From Actinomadura sp. NAK00032 (GTDB lineage: Bacteria > Actinomycetota > Actinomycetes > Streptosporangiales > Streptosporangiaceae), in contig NZ_CP054932.1 in the NCBI RefSeq assembly GCF_013364275.1, positions 7,750,001 through 7,814,000 of the forward strand: DNA of 64,000 nt. The letters run 5' to 3'. The position numbers were made by a program, and so were the translations under genes. Positions 32,856 through 42,137 of this stretch are shown in pieces (position 1 is the first letter of the stretch; every line of letters starts with the position of its first letter). The notes under the pieces were generated by a model. It ran no database searches. It worked only from the letters and a program-made list of their open reading frames with translations, and was not told where the DNA came from.

Positions 32856-33395
32856 TTACCGCAGCGGCTCCCACAGGACGCGGACGAGGCTCTCCTGGAG
32901 CATCGTCAGCCAGTCGTAGACGGCGAACAGCGAGGCGCGCGGGTCGAGCGGGTCCATCCGGTTCGCCTCCTCGTACCACTCCTCGGTCACGTCGAGCCGG
33001 GTGCCGAGCGCCAGCCGGATGTCGTTCAGCGCCCGCAGCCAGCACTGCGCCTGCTCCTCGTCGAGGACGGCGTCGGTGCCCTCCTCGCCGAGCGCCGCCA
33101 GCACCGCCCCGGCCGCCTCGCGCTTGCCGTCCCGCAGCCCCATCTCGGTGTAGCGGCGGAACTCCCCCGCGGCCTCGCCGTCGTCGCGGTAGGCGTCGGG
33201 GAACAGCCGCGCGAGGACGGGGTCGTCCGGCTTGGTGGCGTTCTCGGCGATGCCCATCGCGGCCAGCTCGTCGTCGCCGCCGGGGGCGTCGCCGATCAGC
33301 GCCAGCAGCTGCTCCATCAGGGCGCGCAGCAGCGCCGTCTCCTCGGCCTCCAGCCGCACCTCGACGCCGCCCCCGGACCTGCTCACATCGGTCAT
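32856..33395 (-). CDS. DUF2017 family protein
   Basis: 179 aa, matching the actinobacterial DUF2017 family (Rv1332-like): VEVRLEAEETALLRALMEQLLALIG, LFPDAYRDDGEAAGEFRRYTE, WLRALNDIRLALGTRLDV and YDWLTMLQESLV. Usually encoded right after clpS as here (4-bp gap), hinting at a link to N-end-rule proteolysis, but no activity is known. Soluble, acidic. Confidence 0.9.
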   Translation of the reverse strand: MTDVSRSGGGVEVRLEAEETALLRALMEQLLALIGDAPGGDDELAAMGIAENATKPDDPVLARLFPDAYRDDGEAAGEFRRYTEMGLRDGKREAAGAVLAALGEEGTDAVLDEEQAQCWLRALNDIRLALGTRLDVTEEWYEEANRMDPLDPRASLFAVYDWLTMLQESLVRVLWEPLR

Positions 33396-33399
33396 CGGC

Positions 33400-33705
33400 T
33401 CAGTCGTCCCGTTTCACGGTCGCCCACAGCCCGTAGGAGTGCAGGATCTCCACGTCCCGCTCCATCTCCTCGCGGGTGCCGTTCGCCACGACCGCGCGGC
33501 CCTTGTGGTGCACGTCGAGCATCAGCTTCTCCGCCTTGGTCTTCGGGTAGCCGAACACGGTCTGGAACACGTAGGTGACGTACGACATCAGATTGATCGG
33601 GTCGTTCCAGACGATCGCCAGCCAGGGCCGGTCTGCGCTCACGTCCTCCTCGGCGTCCGGCCGCTCCAGCTCGACCGGTGCGGGCGCCGTGCTCATGGCG
33701 CTCAT
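33400..33705 (-). CDS. clpS: ATP-dependent Clp protease adaptor ClpS
   Basis: 101 aa. Delivers N-degron substrates to ClpAP/ClpCP. Core: [25 protein letters not shown] and [26 protein letters not shown]. An acidic 25-residue extension precedes the core. ATG 33705 taken; ATG 33696 is in frame and equally plausible since no strong ribosome site is visible. Confidence 0.95.
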   Translation of the reverse strand: MSAMSTAPAPVELERPDAEEDVSADRPWLAIVWNDPINLMSYVTYVFQTVFGYPKTKAEKLMLDVHHKGRAVVANGTREEMERDVEILHSYGLWATVKRDD

Positions 33706-33836
33706 CTGCCCGGTTCGCCCCCTCTCTCTCCGTGACTCCTCGCGCGCTGTCCGTCCGCCCGCCGCACCCGATGCTATGCGCCGGTCCCCCCGCCGGGTGC
33801 GCGAGCCCGCACATCCATGGTGCCCGCAGTCGGGCT

Positions 33837-33842
33837 TAGGGT
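33837..33842 (+). promoter_or_regulatory. -10 element for leaderless pncB transcript
   Basis: TAGGGT ends 7 nt before GTG 33850, and no Shine-Dalgarno sequence precedes that codon. This is the classic leaderless arrangement and decides the start of pncB. Confidence 0.5.
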
Positions 33843-33849
33843 TCCACTT

Positions 33850-35163
33850 GTGGACCTTGGTGACGGCACCGCCCTGCTGACCGACCAGTACGAGCTGACC
33901 ATGCTGCAGGCCGCGCTCCGCAGCGGGACCGCGGACCGCCGCGCGGTCTTCGAGGTGTTCGCGCGGAGCCTGCCAGCCGGCCGCCGGTACGGGGTCGTCG
34001 CGGGCACCGGGCGGCTGCTGGACGCGATCGAGGCGTTCCGGTTCGACGCCGCCGAGCTGGACTTCCTCACGTCCAACGGCATCGTGGACGAGGCGACCGC
34101 GCAGTGGCTGGAGAAGTACCGCTTCAGCGGGAACGTCTGGGGTTACGCCGAGGGCGACTGCTACTTCCCCGACTCGCCGGTCCTGGTGGTCGAGGGGACG
34201 TTCGGCGAGGCGGTCCTGCTCGAAACGGTCGCGCTGTCGATCCTGAACCACGACTGCGCGATCGCGTCCGCCGCGTCCCGGATGGTGCAGGCCGCGCAGG
34301 GCCGCCCCATCATCGAGATGGGGTCGCGCCGCACCCACGAGCGCGCCGCCGTGGCCGCCGCCCGCGCCGCCTACATCTCCGGGTTCACCACCACGTCCAA
34401 CCTGGAGGCGGGCCGCCTGTACGGCGTGCCCACGGCCGGGACGAGCGCGCACTCGTTCACCCTCCTGCACGACAGCGAGCGGCACGCGTTCGAGGCGCAG
34501 CTCGCCTCGCTCGGCGGCGGCACCACGCTGCTGGTCGACACCTACGACGTGGAGCGGGCCGTCCGGACGGCGGTCGAGCTGGCCGGGCCGTCGCTCGGCG
34601 CCGTCCGCATCGACAGCGGCGACCTCGGCGTGATGGCGCGCCGCGTCCGCGACCAGCTCGACTCGCTCGGCGCGCACGACACCCGCGTCGTGGTGACCGG
34701 CGACCTCGACGAGTACGGCATCGCCGCCCTGGCCGCCGCCCCCGTGGACGGGTACGGGGTCGGGACGTCCCTCGTCACCGGCTCCGGCGCGCCGACCGCG
34801 TCCCTGGTCTACAAGCTCGTCGCGCGCTCGGACGGCCCGGCCGGCGACGCGCCCATGCGCCCGGTCGCCAAGCGCTCGGTCGGCAAGCCGAGCCGGGGCG
34901 GGCGCAAGTCCGCCGTCCGCCGCGTCGACGGGCACGGCGTCGCGTTCGCCGAGGCCGTGTCCACCGGCGAGCCGGCCCCCGGGCCGCGCGACCGGCTGCT
35001 GCACGTCCCGCTCGTCCGGGACGGCGAGATCGTCGGGCGCGAGGCGCTCCAGGAGGCCCGCGACCGCCACGCCCGCGCCGTCGCCGAGCTGCCCGCGACC
35101 GCGCTCCAGCTCTCCAAGGGCGAGCCCGCCGTCCCCACCGAGTTCGTCCACGGGGGCCCGTGA
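33850..35163 (+). CDS. pncB: Nicotinate phosphoribosyltransferase
   Basis: 437 aa. Makes nicotinate mononucleotide for NAD salvage. Motifs: [58 protein letters not shown] (catalytic His region), [14 protein letters not shown] and [12 protein letters not shown] 33850 from the leaderless promoter; the frame is open 11 codons upstream. Divergent from clpS as in mycobacteria, and followed by pncA. Relevant to region 2 because nicotinic acid adenine dinucleotide is the LarB substrate. Confidence 0.94.
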   Translation: MDLGDGTALLTDQYELTMLQAALRSGTADRRAVFEVFARSLPAGRRYGVVAGTGRLLDAIEAFRFDAAELDFLTSNGIVDEATAQWLEKYRFSGNVWGYAEGDCYFPDSPVLVVEGTFGEAVLLETVALSILNHDCAIASAASRMVQAAQGRPIIEMGSRRTHERAAVAAARAAYISGFTTTSNLEAGRLYGVPTAGTSAHSFTLLHDSERHAFEAQLASLGGGTTLLVDTYDVERAVRTAVELAGPSLGAVRIDSGDLGVMARRVRDQLDSLGAHDTRVVVTGDLDEYGIAALAAAPVDGYGVGTSLVTGSGAPTASLVYKLVARSDGPAGDAPMRPVAKRSVGKPSRGGRKSAVRRVDGHGVAFAEAVSTGEPAPGPRDRLLHVPLVRDGEIVGREALQEARDRHARAVAELPATALQLSKGEPAVPTEFVHGGP

Positions 35164-35225
35164 CGGTGCGCCGGCGCACGGCTGGGGTACGGTCGGTTCG
35201 GGGCAACCGGTAACAGGGAGCGGTC

Positions 35226-35807
35226 ATGGGCAAGAAGGCTCTGATCATCGTGGACGTGCAGAACGACTTCTGCGAGGGCGGGTCGCTGGCCGTGGCCGGC
35301 GGCGCGGACGTCGCCACCGCCATCTCCGCGCACGTGGCCGGGCACCGGTCCGAGTACGCGCACATCGTGGCGACCCGCGACTTCCATCTCGACCCCGGCG
35401 CCCACTTCTCCGCCGACCCCGACTTCGTCGACTCCTGGCCGCCGCACTGCGTGATCGGCACCCCCGGCGCCGACTTCCACCCCAACCTGGCGCTCGCCCC
35501 CATCGAGGCCGTGTTCAGCAAGGGCCGCGAGACCGCCGCCTACAGCGGCTTCGAGGGCGTCTCCGACGATGAGACGCCGCTCGCCGACTGGCTCGCCGCC
35601 CGCGGCGTCGACACCGTGGACGTCGCCGGCATCGCCACCGACCACTGCGTCCGCGCCACCGCCGTCGACGCCGTCCGCGCGGGCCTGCGCACCACCGTCC
35701 TCCTCGGCCTCACCGCGGGGGTCGGCAAGACGACCGTCGACCGAGCCCTCGACGAGCTGCGCGCCGAGGGCGCCGCCCTGATCGGAGACCCGGTGGTGAC
35801 CGCCTGA
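35226..35807 (+). CDS. pncA: Nicotinamidase
   Basis: 193 aa isochorismatase-fold amidase turning nicotinamide into nicotinate for PncB. Catalytic residues: Asp in IIVDVQNDFCEGGSLAV, Lys in VFSKGRE, Cys in ATDHCVRATA; metal ligands in RDFHLDPGAHF. Good ribosome site AGGGAG. 62 bp after pncB; likely same transcript. Confidence 0.95.
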   Translation: MGKKALIIVDVQNDFCEGGSLAVAGGADVATAISAHVAGHRSEYAHIVATRDFHLDPGAHFSADPDFVDSWPPHCVIGTPGADFHPNLALAPIEAVFSKGRETAAYSGFEGVSDDETPLADWLAARGVDTVDVAGIATDHCVRATAVDAVRAGLRTTVLLGLTAGVGKTTVDRALDELRAEGAALIGDPVVTA

Positions 35808-35809
35808 CC

Positions 35810-36337
35810 ATGAGCACCGCACCCCCCACTGTGATCGTCATCGCCGGTGTGTCCGGCAGCGGCAAGACCACCATCGGAACCCTCCTCGCCGAGCGCCTCG
35901 GCTGGGAGTACGCCGAGGCCGACGCCTTCCACTCCGAGGCCAACATCGCCAAGATGCGCGCGGGCCACCCCCTGACGGACGCCGACCGCGCCCCCTGGCT
36001 GCGCACCATCGCCGCCTGGATCACCGACCGCCTCGACACCGGCCGCCCCGGCGTCGTCACCTGCTCCGCCCTGAAGCGCAGGTACCGCGACGTGCTCACG
36101 GCCGGGAACCCCGACGTGGCGATGGTCCTGCTGGACGGCGACCGCGACCTCATCGCCGCCCGCATGAAGGCGCGCAAGGGCCACTTCTTCAAGGCGACCC
36201 TCCTCGACACACAGTTCGCCGACCTCGAACTCCCCGCTCCCGACGAGGACGTCTTCACTGCGCCGATCACCGGCACCCCGGAAGAAACGGTCGAGCACAT
36301 CATCAAGGCGCTGAGCCTGAACACCGCTCCCCGCTGA
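35810..36337 (+). CDS. gntK: Gluconokinase
   Basis: 175 aa. Phosphorylates gluconate to 6-phosphogluconate. P-loop GVSGSGKTTIG near residue 13, AEADAFHSEANIAKMRAGHPLTDADRAPWL (substrate/lid region), CSALKRRYRD. Starts 2 bp after the pncA stop, so co-translated. No gluconate permease is nearby. Confidence 0.93.
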   Translation: MSTAPPTVIVIAGVSGSGKTTIGTLLAERLGWEYAEADAFHSEANIAKMRAGHPLTDADRAPWLRTIAAWITDRLDTGRPGVVTCSALKRRYRDVLTAGNPDVAMVLLDGDRDLIAARMKARKGHFFKATLLDTQFADLELPAPDEDVFTAPITGTPEETVEHIIKALSLNTAPR

Positions 36338-36380
36338 CCCGGCCCGGGGACGTCCGCCGCCTCGGGCCGCCGCCCCAGGC

Positions 36381-37301
36381 TCAGTGCGGGCCCTCGAAGG
36401 CGCCGTCCCGCTCCAGCAGGGTGATGCCGAGGACGAGGCCGCGGAACGGGTCGCCGGCGGCGGGGGCGCGGGCGACGTCCGCCTCGTAGGCCAGGCACAG
36501 CGCGGCCAGCCGGATCGCCGTGATCCTGTTCGCCGTGGCGGGCGCCCGTTCGGTGAGGACCGGGACCGCCGTCTCCTCCAGGCGGCTCACCGCCTGCCGC
36601 GCCCACGCGCTCGGGGACGTGCCGTCGAGCACCCGGCGTCCTTCGCGGACGTTGCGGGTCAGGTCGCCGGTGGCGGCCGCGTTGCCGCGTGCGAGCCGGA
36701 CGCATGCCGCGCCGTGCAGGACGTCCGCGACCCTGCGGCGCCACGCGCGTTCAGGCTCGGCGCTCAACAGGTAGTGGCGGGCGTGGTAGTACAGCCCCCG
36801 TTTGAAGACACGGCTGAGGGCGCGGTCCAGCAGCCGCGATCCGGCCTCACCGCTGCCCAGGTCGGCGGGCAGCCCGATGGACGCGGCACGGGCGTTGCTC
36901 CGCTCCTCGTCCCACTCCGTGCTGAGCCTCCCGGCCCGCTCCTCGTCGATGGGGATGTCGGGGTCGGTGGCCATCGAGTACCGCGCGTACGCGTCGTTCT
37001 CGCGCCTGATGGCGACGCTCAGGCTCCTGGTCGCGTCGACGGCGTCGGTGAGGTCGCGGTCGGCGTCGTGGTCGGGGACCAGGGCGCGGGCCAGTTCCCG
37101 CGCGGCCACCCCGGCCTCCTCGATGTCCTCCCGGCAGTCGGCGGCCATGTCCTGCGCCACCCAGAGGGCATGGTCGCCGTAATGGTGGTGGAGGTTCCAG
37201 ACCGCGCGGACCAGCAGCATCCGTGCGAGCAGCGGCGCCGCCCGGTCGACGTCGGCGGCGATGTGCGCGGCGAGCGTCCTGCGGTCGATCGGCCGGTCCA
37301 T
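36381..37301 (-). CDS. Uncharacterised all-helical protein
   Basis: 306 aa, not recognised. Strongly helical and charged: DRPIDRRTLAAHIAADVDRAAPLLARMLL, VWNLHHHYGDHALWVAQDMAADC, and a middle segment RVFKRGLYYHARHYLLSAEPERAWRRRVADVL. The HHHYGDH and YYHARHYLL stretches could bind a metal but no known motif is evident. No signal peptide. Encoded divergently from the FtsX-like permease with the shared intergenic operator (37372-37397). Confidence 0.7.
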   Translation of the reverse strand: MDRPIDRRTLAAHIAADVDRAAPLLARMLLVRAVWNLHHHYGDHALWVAQDMAADCREDIEEAGVAARELARALVPDHDADRDLTDAVDATRSLSVAIRRENDAYARYSMATDPDIPIDEERAGRLSTEWDEERSNARAASIGLPADLGSGEAGSRLLDRALSRVFKRGLYYHARHYLLSAEPERAWRRRVADVLHGAACVRLARGNAAATGDLTRNVREGRRVLDGTSPSAWARQAVSRLEETAVPVLTERAPATANRITAIRLAALCLAYEADVARAPAAGDPFRGLVLGITLLERDGAFEGPH

Positions 37302-37371
37302 CAGGAGCTCCCGCCCGCCGGAGGCGTTCCGGCTTCCGGAGAAAGTCTAGGCAGAAGACCGCTCCCGGCAA

Positions 37372-37397
37372 GATATAGTCTCAGTTGAGATTATCTC
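37372..37397. promoter_or_regulatory. Operator-like inverted repeat over the permease -10
   Basis: GATATAGTCTCA-GT-TGAGATTATCTC: two 12-bp arms with 10 matching positions. The left arm contains TATAGT, a good -10 for the permease gene 43 bp downstream. It is the most AT-rich patch in the area. A regulator (GntR, PadR or MarR-like by site size) probably represses here, yet no regulator gene is adjacent. Confidence 0.55.
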
Positions 37398-37422
37398 GCC
37401 TGAACAAACGGGAGGAGGCGGC

Positions 37423-39999
37423 ATGTGGCTCATCGCGCGCCGTTCGCTCGCCGAGGGGCGGTTGCGGCTGGCCGCGACCCTGCTGGCGGCGCTGGGGTCG
37501 ATCGCGCTCATCGCGGGCTCGCTGCAGTTCGCGCTGCGCGCCCAGGAGGCGGTCGCGGGCAGCGACGCCAGCGAGTACTTCCGCGCCGACGTGCTCGTAC
37601 AGGGCGGGACGCCGGACCCCGGCGACCCGAACGCGCCGCCGGACGGCCGCGTCCGGCTGGACCGGGTCGCGTCCCGGCCCGGTGTGGCGGCCGCCGCGGG
37701 CGACGCCTCGGTGGCGGTCACTGCCACCGGTTCCGACGGACGGGCGATCGCAGCGGCGGCCGAGGGCCGGACGCTGCTGCGCCCCTGGGTGTCCGATCCG
37801 AAACTGGCCCCCTACAAGCTGGAGAAGGGGCGCGCTCCGACCACCGACGGCGAGGTGGCGGTCGTCCAGTACATGACCCGCGCAGGCAAGGCCGGCGTCG
37901 GCGACACCCTGACCCTGACGCTGCCCCGCGAGACGCGCCGGGTGAAGGTCACCGGGGTCGTCACCGTCCAAGGCCGGGACGCGGTGGCGGCCGGGAACCT
38001 CGTGCTGGCCCCGCCCGAGACCGTGCGGCGCGCCGCGATGCTGCCTCCGGGCACGTGGCAGAGCGTCTGGCTGAAGGCCGCCCCGGGCATGTCCGGCGAG
38101 CGGCTGCGCGGCGAGCTGGCCCGGGACCTCGGCAACGGCGCCACCGTGCGCACCGCCGCGTCCGTCCGGGACGCGCAGGCCGCCGCCGCGGCGGGCGAGG
38201 GCGCCTCGGTCGCCGGCGTCATCGGCGGGCTCTCCCTGGTGGCGGTCTTCGTCGGCCTGTTCACGGTGGCCAACACGTTCGGCACGCTGGTGCGGCAGCG
38301 GACGCGGCGGCTGGCGCTGCTCGGCGCGATCGGCGCCACACCACGGCAACTCGGACTGCTGATCCGGCTGGAGGCGCTGGCGCTGGGCGCGGTCGCGGCG
38401 GTGGGCGGCGTGGCCGCGGGCTTCCCGCTGGCCGCGGTCATCATCCGGTTGTTCGCCCGGGACGGCTTCGACGTCTCCGCCACCGGTCCCCGGTTCGGCT
38501 GGGTCGCGCTGGGCGTCCCGGCCGCCGCCGGCCTCCTGGTCACCCAGCTGGCCGCGTGGCGGGCGGCGCGCCGCGCCGCCGGCGTCTCCCCCGTCCAGGC
38601 GCTGCGCGGCACCGCCACCGAGCCCCCGGAACGGCACCGGCCCCGCCTCCTCGCAGCGCTCGCCCTCTTCGCCGGCGCGGGCTTCTGGTGGGCGGTGGCG
38701 ACCGCGATCCGCGTCAGCGATCCCCCCGGCCAGGACCGCACGTTCGGCGTCGCCTTGATGGTCCTGTTCGGCTCGATGCTCGCCATGACCGCCCTGACCG
38801 TCCTCACCCCGCTCTTCGTCGCACCCCTGGGCGGGCTGGTCGGACGCGCCGGGAGGCTGCTCGGCGGCGAGACCGCGCGGCTCGCGCACGCCACCATCAC
38901 CCGCAGCCCCCGCCGGGTCTCGGCCGCCGCGTCGTCGCTGACGCTGGGCGTCGCGCTGGTCGCCTCGGTGGCGCTGGTCGCGCAGTCGGTGAACGACCGG
39001 TTCGCGGAGGCGGGACGGCAGGTCATGGCGGCCGAGCACGCCGTCACCGCCACCGCCAGGACGGCCGAGGGCGCGCCCGCGCCGCTCGCCCGCGACGTGG
39101 CGGACAAGGTGGCGGACGCACCAGGCGCGACCCGCGCGACCGCCCTCACCCAGACCGAGGTCGGTCTCGTGTCACCACCGTCCCCCGACGACGACCCCGA
39201 ACCGTTCCGCTTCCTGGTCAGCGGCGCCGAGCAGACCGGGCTGCGCGACCTGCTGCGCCTCGGCGGCGCCCCGCCCGCGCTGGGCCCCGGGGAGATCGCC
39301 GTCGCGTCGACCGTCATGAAGGAGCGGGGGCTGCGGCCCGGCCAGGAGATCACCGTGCGGGCCGCCCGCGGCCGGGTCGCGCTCACGGTGGCGGACGCCT
39401 ACCACGACCCCTCCCACCTGTTCGCCGAACAGGCGCTCGTCGCTCCGGCGACGATGGACGGGCTCGACCCCAACGCGGCGACCCGGGCCGTCCTGGTGCG
39501 GGGCGGCTCGTCCGAGGCACTGGCGCGGGCCGTGGCGGACGTGCCCGGCGTCCGGGTCCTCGACCGCGACGCGTACGTGGACGCCGCGTCGTCCTCCCTC
39601 ACCCGGCCGCTGCGGGCGACCTACACCTTCATCGGCATGGCCCTGCTGCTGGCGCTGTTCGGGATGGCGACCACGGTGTCGATGGGCGTCGCGGAACGCA
39701 CCCGCGAGTTCGGGCTGCTCGGCGCCGTCGGCGCCACGGTGCGGCAGATCCGCGCGATCGTCCGCTGGGAGGCGGCCACCGTCGTCGTCCTCGGGACCGC
39801 CCTCGGCCTCGCGATCGCCCTGGGCACGCTGACCCTGCTGCACGTGACCACCGGCAGCTCCTTCCTGCGCCCGGACCCGCCGTGGTGGCTGTTCCCGATC
39901 GTGGCGGCGGGCGCAACGGCGGCGACGCTGGCGACCTCGGCACTCCCCGCCCGCCGGGCCGCCGCGGTCCCCGTCCTGGAAGCCGCCAAGGCCGACTGA
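37423..39999 (+). CDS. FtsX-like ABC transporter permease without an adjacent ATPase
   Basis: 858 aa: helix 1 (LAATLLAALGSIALIAGSL), a large extracytoplasmic domain, three helices with FtsX signature (VVFVGLFTVANTFGTLVRQRTRRLALLGAIGATPRQL region), a second periplasmic-type domain, and a second FtsX trio (MALLLALFGMATTVSMGVAERTREFGLLGAVGATVRQIR). This is the MacB/LolE-like duplicated permease used for export or envelope control. Normally paired with a MacB-type ATPase; none is found on either side. Ribosome site GGGAGGAGG. Confidence 0.88.
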   Translation: MWLIARRSLAEGRLRLAATLLAALGSIALIAGSLQFALRAQEAVAGSDASEYFRADVLVQGGTPDPGDPNAPPDGRVRLDRVASRPGVAAAAGDASVAVTATGSDGRAIAAAAEGRTLLRPWVSDPKLAPYKLEKGRAPTTDGEVAVVQYMTRAGKAGVGDTLTLTLPRETRRVKVTGVVTVQGRDAVAAGNLVLAPPETVRRAAMLPPGTWQSVWLKAAPGMSGERLRGELARDLGNGATVRTAASVRDAQAAAAAGEGASVAGVIGGLSLVAVFVGLFTVANTFGTLVRQRTRRLALLGAIGATPRQLGLLIRLEALALGAVAAVGGVAAGFPLAAVIIRLFARDGFDVSATGPRFGWVALGVPAAAGLLVTQLAAWRAARRAAGVSPVQALRGTATEPPERHRPRLLAALALFAGAGFWWAVATAIRVSDPPGQDRTFGVALMVLFGSMLAMTALTVLTPLFVAPLGGLVGRAGRLLGGETARLAHATITRSPRRVSAAASSLTLGVALVASVALVAQSVNDRFAEAGRQVMAAEHAVTATARTAEGAPAPLARDVADKVADAPGATRATALTQTEVGLVSPPSPDDDPEPFRFLVSGAEQTGLRDLLRLGGAPPALGPGEIAVASTVMKERGLRPGQEITVRAARGRVALTVADAYHDPSHLFAEQALVAPATMDGLDPNAATRAVLVRGGSSEALARAVADVPGVRVLDRDAYVDAASSSLTRPLRATYTFIGMALLLALFGMATTVSMGVAERTREFGLLGAVGATVRQIRAIVRWEAATVVVLGTALGLAIALGTLTLLHVTTGSSFLRPDPPWWLFPIVAAGATAATLATSALPARRAAAVPVLEAAKAD

Positions 40000-40015
40000 C
40001 CCCCGCAGGCCCGGC

Positions 40016-41320
40016 TCAGCCGGAACGGACGGCGCGCGACCGGTGGCGCAGCACCAGCCACCGGCCCGCCAGGCCGGCGGCGAACATGGCCACGCCCGCG
40101 AGGACGGACGTCCACGGAAGGGTGGCGACCAAGGTCAGGCATCCGGCGGCGCCGAGCACGTTGAGGGCGCGCGGCCGGCGCCGGTCGGACGCGGGCTGGG
40201 TGAACGCGGAGACGTTCGCGATCGCGTAGTAGACCAGGACGCCGAACGAGGAGAACCCGATCACACCGCGCAGGTCGACGGTGGCGGCCAGGACGCCGAC
40301 CACGACCGCCAGCGCGACCTCGGCGCGGTGCGGAACCCGGTGCCGGGGGTGGACGGCGGCGAGCCCGCGCGGCAGGTCGCCCTGGCGGGCCATCGCCAGG
40401 GCGGTGCGTCCGACCCCGGCGATCAGGGCGAGCAGCGCGCCGAGCGCCGCCAGCGCTCCACCCGCTCGCACCACCGGCGCCAGCCCGCCGGCGCCCGCCG
40501 CCTCGACCGCGGCGGCCAGCGGCGCGGCCGCCCCGGCGAGCCGCTGCGGGCCGGCGGCCAGCAGCACGGCGGCCCCGACCGCCAGGTAGACCACGACGGC
40601 GATGAACAGCGCGATCAGGATCGCGCGCGGGATCGTGCGGCGGGGGTCGCGCACCTCCTCGCCCATGGTGGCGATGCGGGCGTACCCGGCGAACGCGAAG
40701 AACAGCAGCCCGGCGGCCTGAAGGATGCCGTAGGCGCCGCCCGACCCGAGATCCGTCCAGCCCTCGGTCCCCGCGCCGCCGCCGGACGCGACGCCCGCCA
40801 CGATGCCCGCGACGAGCACGGCCAGCGCGGTGAGGCTGGTGCCGACGAGCACGCGGGTGAGCAGGGCGGTCTTGGTGACGCCGCGGTAGTTGAGCGCGGC
40901 CGGCCCCAGCACGCCCGCGACCGCGACGAGGCGCTGCGCCCAGCCGGGGCCCGGCACGGCGTAGGTGGCGAAGGTGAGCGCCATCGCGGCGCAGGAGGCC
41001 GTCTTGCCCACCACGAAACCCCACCCGGCCGTGAAGCCCCACCACGGGCCGAGGCGCTCGCGGCCGTAGACGTAGGTACCGCCGGAGGTCGGGTAGGCCG
41101 CCGCGAGCTGCGCGGAGGCGACCGCGTTGCAGTACGCGATCACCGCGGCGATCACCAGCCCGACCAGCAGGCCCGCCCCGGCGGCGCGCGCGGCGGGGCC
41201 GAACGCGGCGAACACGCCCGCGCCGATCATCGACCCGAGCCCGATCATCACCGCGTCGCCGGTCCCGAGCCGCCGCGCGAGCCGTCCGGGCGCGTCCGCG
41301 GGGCCTGAACGAGGCGGCAC
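40016..41320 (-). CDS. APC-family amino-acid permease
   Basis: 434 aa with 12 predicted membrane helices. TM1 GDAVMIGLGSMIGAGVFAAFGPAA carries the unwound GSMIGAG substrate-binding motif; SGGTYVYGRERLGPWWGFTAGW and the FAFAGYARIATMGEEVRDPRRTIPRAI loop are characteristic. Substrate unknown. GTG with GGGAG 8 nt upstream. Divergent from an ArsR-ArsC fusion with a shared ArsR-type operator, so it may be metalloid- or redox-regulated. Confidence 0.9.
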   Translation of the reverse strand: MPPRSGPADAPGRLARRLGTGDAVMIGLGSMIGAGVFAAFGPAARAAGAGLLVGLVIAAVIAYCNAVASAQLAAAYPTSGGTYVYGRERLGPWWGFTAGWGFVVGKTASCAAMALTFATYAVPGPGWAQRLVAVAGVLGPAALNYRGVTKTALLTRVLVGTSLTALAVLVAGIVAGVASGGGAGTEGWTDLGSGGAYGILQAAGLLFFAFAGYARIATMGEEVRDPRRTIPRAILIALFIAVVVYLAVGAAVLLAAGPQRLAGAAAPLAAAVEAAGAGGLAPVVRAGGALAALGALLALIAGVGRTALAMARQGDLPRGLAAVHPRHRVPHRAEVALAVVVGVLAATVDLRGVIGFSSFGVLVYYAIANVSAFTQPASDRRRPRALNVLGAAGCLTLVATLPWTSVLAGVAMFAAGLAGRWLVLRHRSRAVRSG

Positions 41321-41344
41321 CGCTCATCTCCCGCCGCACTATTC

Positions 41345-41362
41345 CATCAAACTGTCTTGATG
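41345..41362. promoter_or_regulatory. ArsR-type operator between permease and ArsR-ArsC
   Basis: CATCAA-ACTGTC-TTGATG: perfect 6-bp arms separated by 6 bp, the ATCAA-N6-TTGAT form bound by ArsR/SmtB repressors. It lies 13 bp before the ArsR-ArsC start and 24 bp before the divergent permease start. Confidence 0.65.
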
Positions 41363-41375
41363 TATCGTGCGGGGC

Positions 41376-42137
41376 ATGGCCTCGCCGAGTCAAGCCACCC
41401 CGGCGTTCCTGCGCCTCGCCGCGCACCCGCTGCGGTGGCGGTTGCTGACCGAGCTCGCGATCGGGGATCTGCGGGTCCGCGAGCTCACGGCGCTGGTGCG
41501 GGCCCCGCAGAACCTCGTCTCCTACCACCTGCGGCTGCTGCGCGACGGCGGCCTGGTCACCGCCACTCGCAGCAGCTTCGACGGACGCGACAGCTACTAC
41601 CGGCTCGACCTCGACCGCTGCGCCCACGCCCTCGCCGACACCGGGACCGCCCTGCACCCGGCACTGCGCCGCACCGCAGCGCCGGACGCCCCGCAGGACT
41701 GGCCCCGGCTGGACGTGCTGTTCGTCTGCACCGGCAACAGTGCCCGCTCACCGATCGCCGAAGCGCTCCTGCGCCACCGCACCGCCGGACGCGTGACCGT
41801 GACCAGTGCGGGCAGCCGACCGAAGCCGGACCTCGACCCGCGGGCGGTGGACGTCCTGCGCGACCGCTACGGCATCGACCTCGCCGGCCGGCGCCCCCGC
41901 GACCTGAAGACCCTGCGCGGCCGACGGTTCGACTACGCGATCACGCTCTGCGACAAGGCCCGCGAGGTCTGCCCGGAGTTCGGCGACCGGTCCCGGCGCG
42001 TCCACTGGAGCGTCCCCGATCCGTCCGCGGCTCGCGACGGCGACCGCGGCGCGTTCGAGCGCGCGGCGGCCGACATCGACGCCCGCGTCCGCCAACTGCT
42101 CCCCGTCCTCGCTGAGACAACGGAGGCTCACCCATGA
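41376..42137 (+). CDS. Fusion of ArsR-type repressor and LMW-phosphatase-like arsenate reductase
   Basis: 253 aa. Residues about 5-95: winged HTH (FLRLAAHPLRWRLLTELAIGDLRVREL and NLVSYHLRLLRDGGLV). Residues about 112-250: low-molecular-weight protein phosphatase/ArsC fold with VLFVCTGNSARSPIAEALL (CX5R loop as CTGNSARS) and DYAITLCDKAREVCPEF, whose CxxxxxC pair is typical of arsenate reductases. The usual Cys metalloid site of ArsR (CVC) is absent. Domain fusion couples sensing with reduction. Overlaps the VOC gene by 4 bp. Confidence 0.87.
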   Translation: MASPSQATPAFLRLAAHPLRWRLLTELAIGDLRVRELTALVRAPQNLVSYHLRLLRDGGLVTATRSSFDGRDSYYRLDLDRCAHALADTGTALHPALRRTAAPDAPQDWPRLDVLFVCTGNSARSPIAEALLRHRTAGRVTVTSAGSRPKPDLDPRAVDVLRDRYGIDLAGRRPRDLKTLRGRRFDYAITLCDKAREVCPEFGDRSRRVHWSVPDPSAARDGDRGAFERAAADIDARVRQLLPVLAETTEAHP

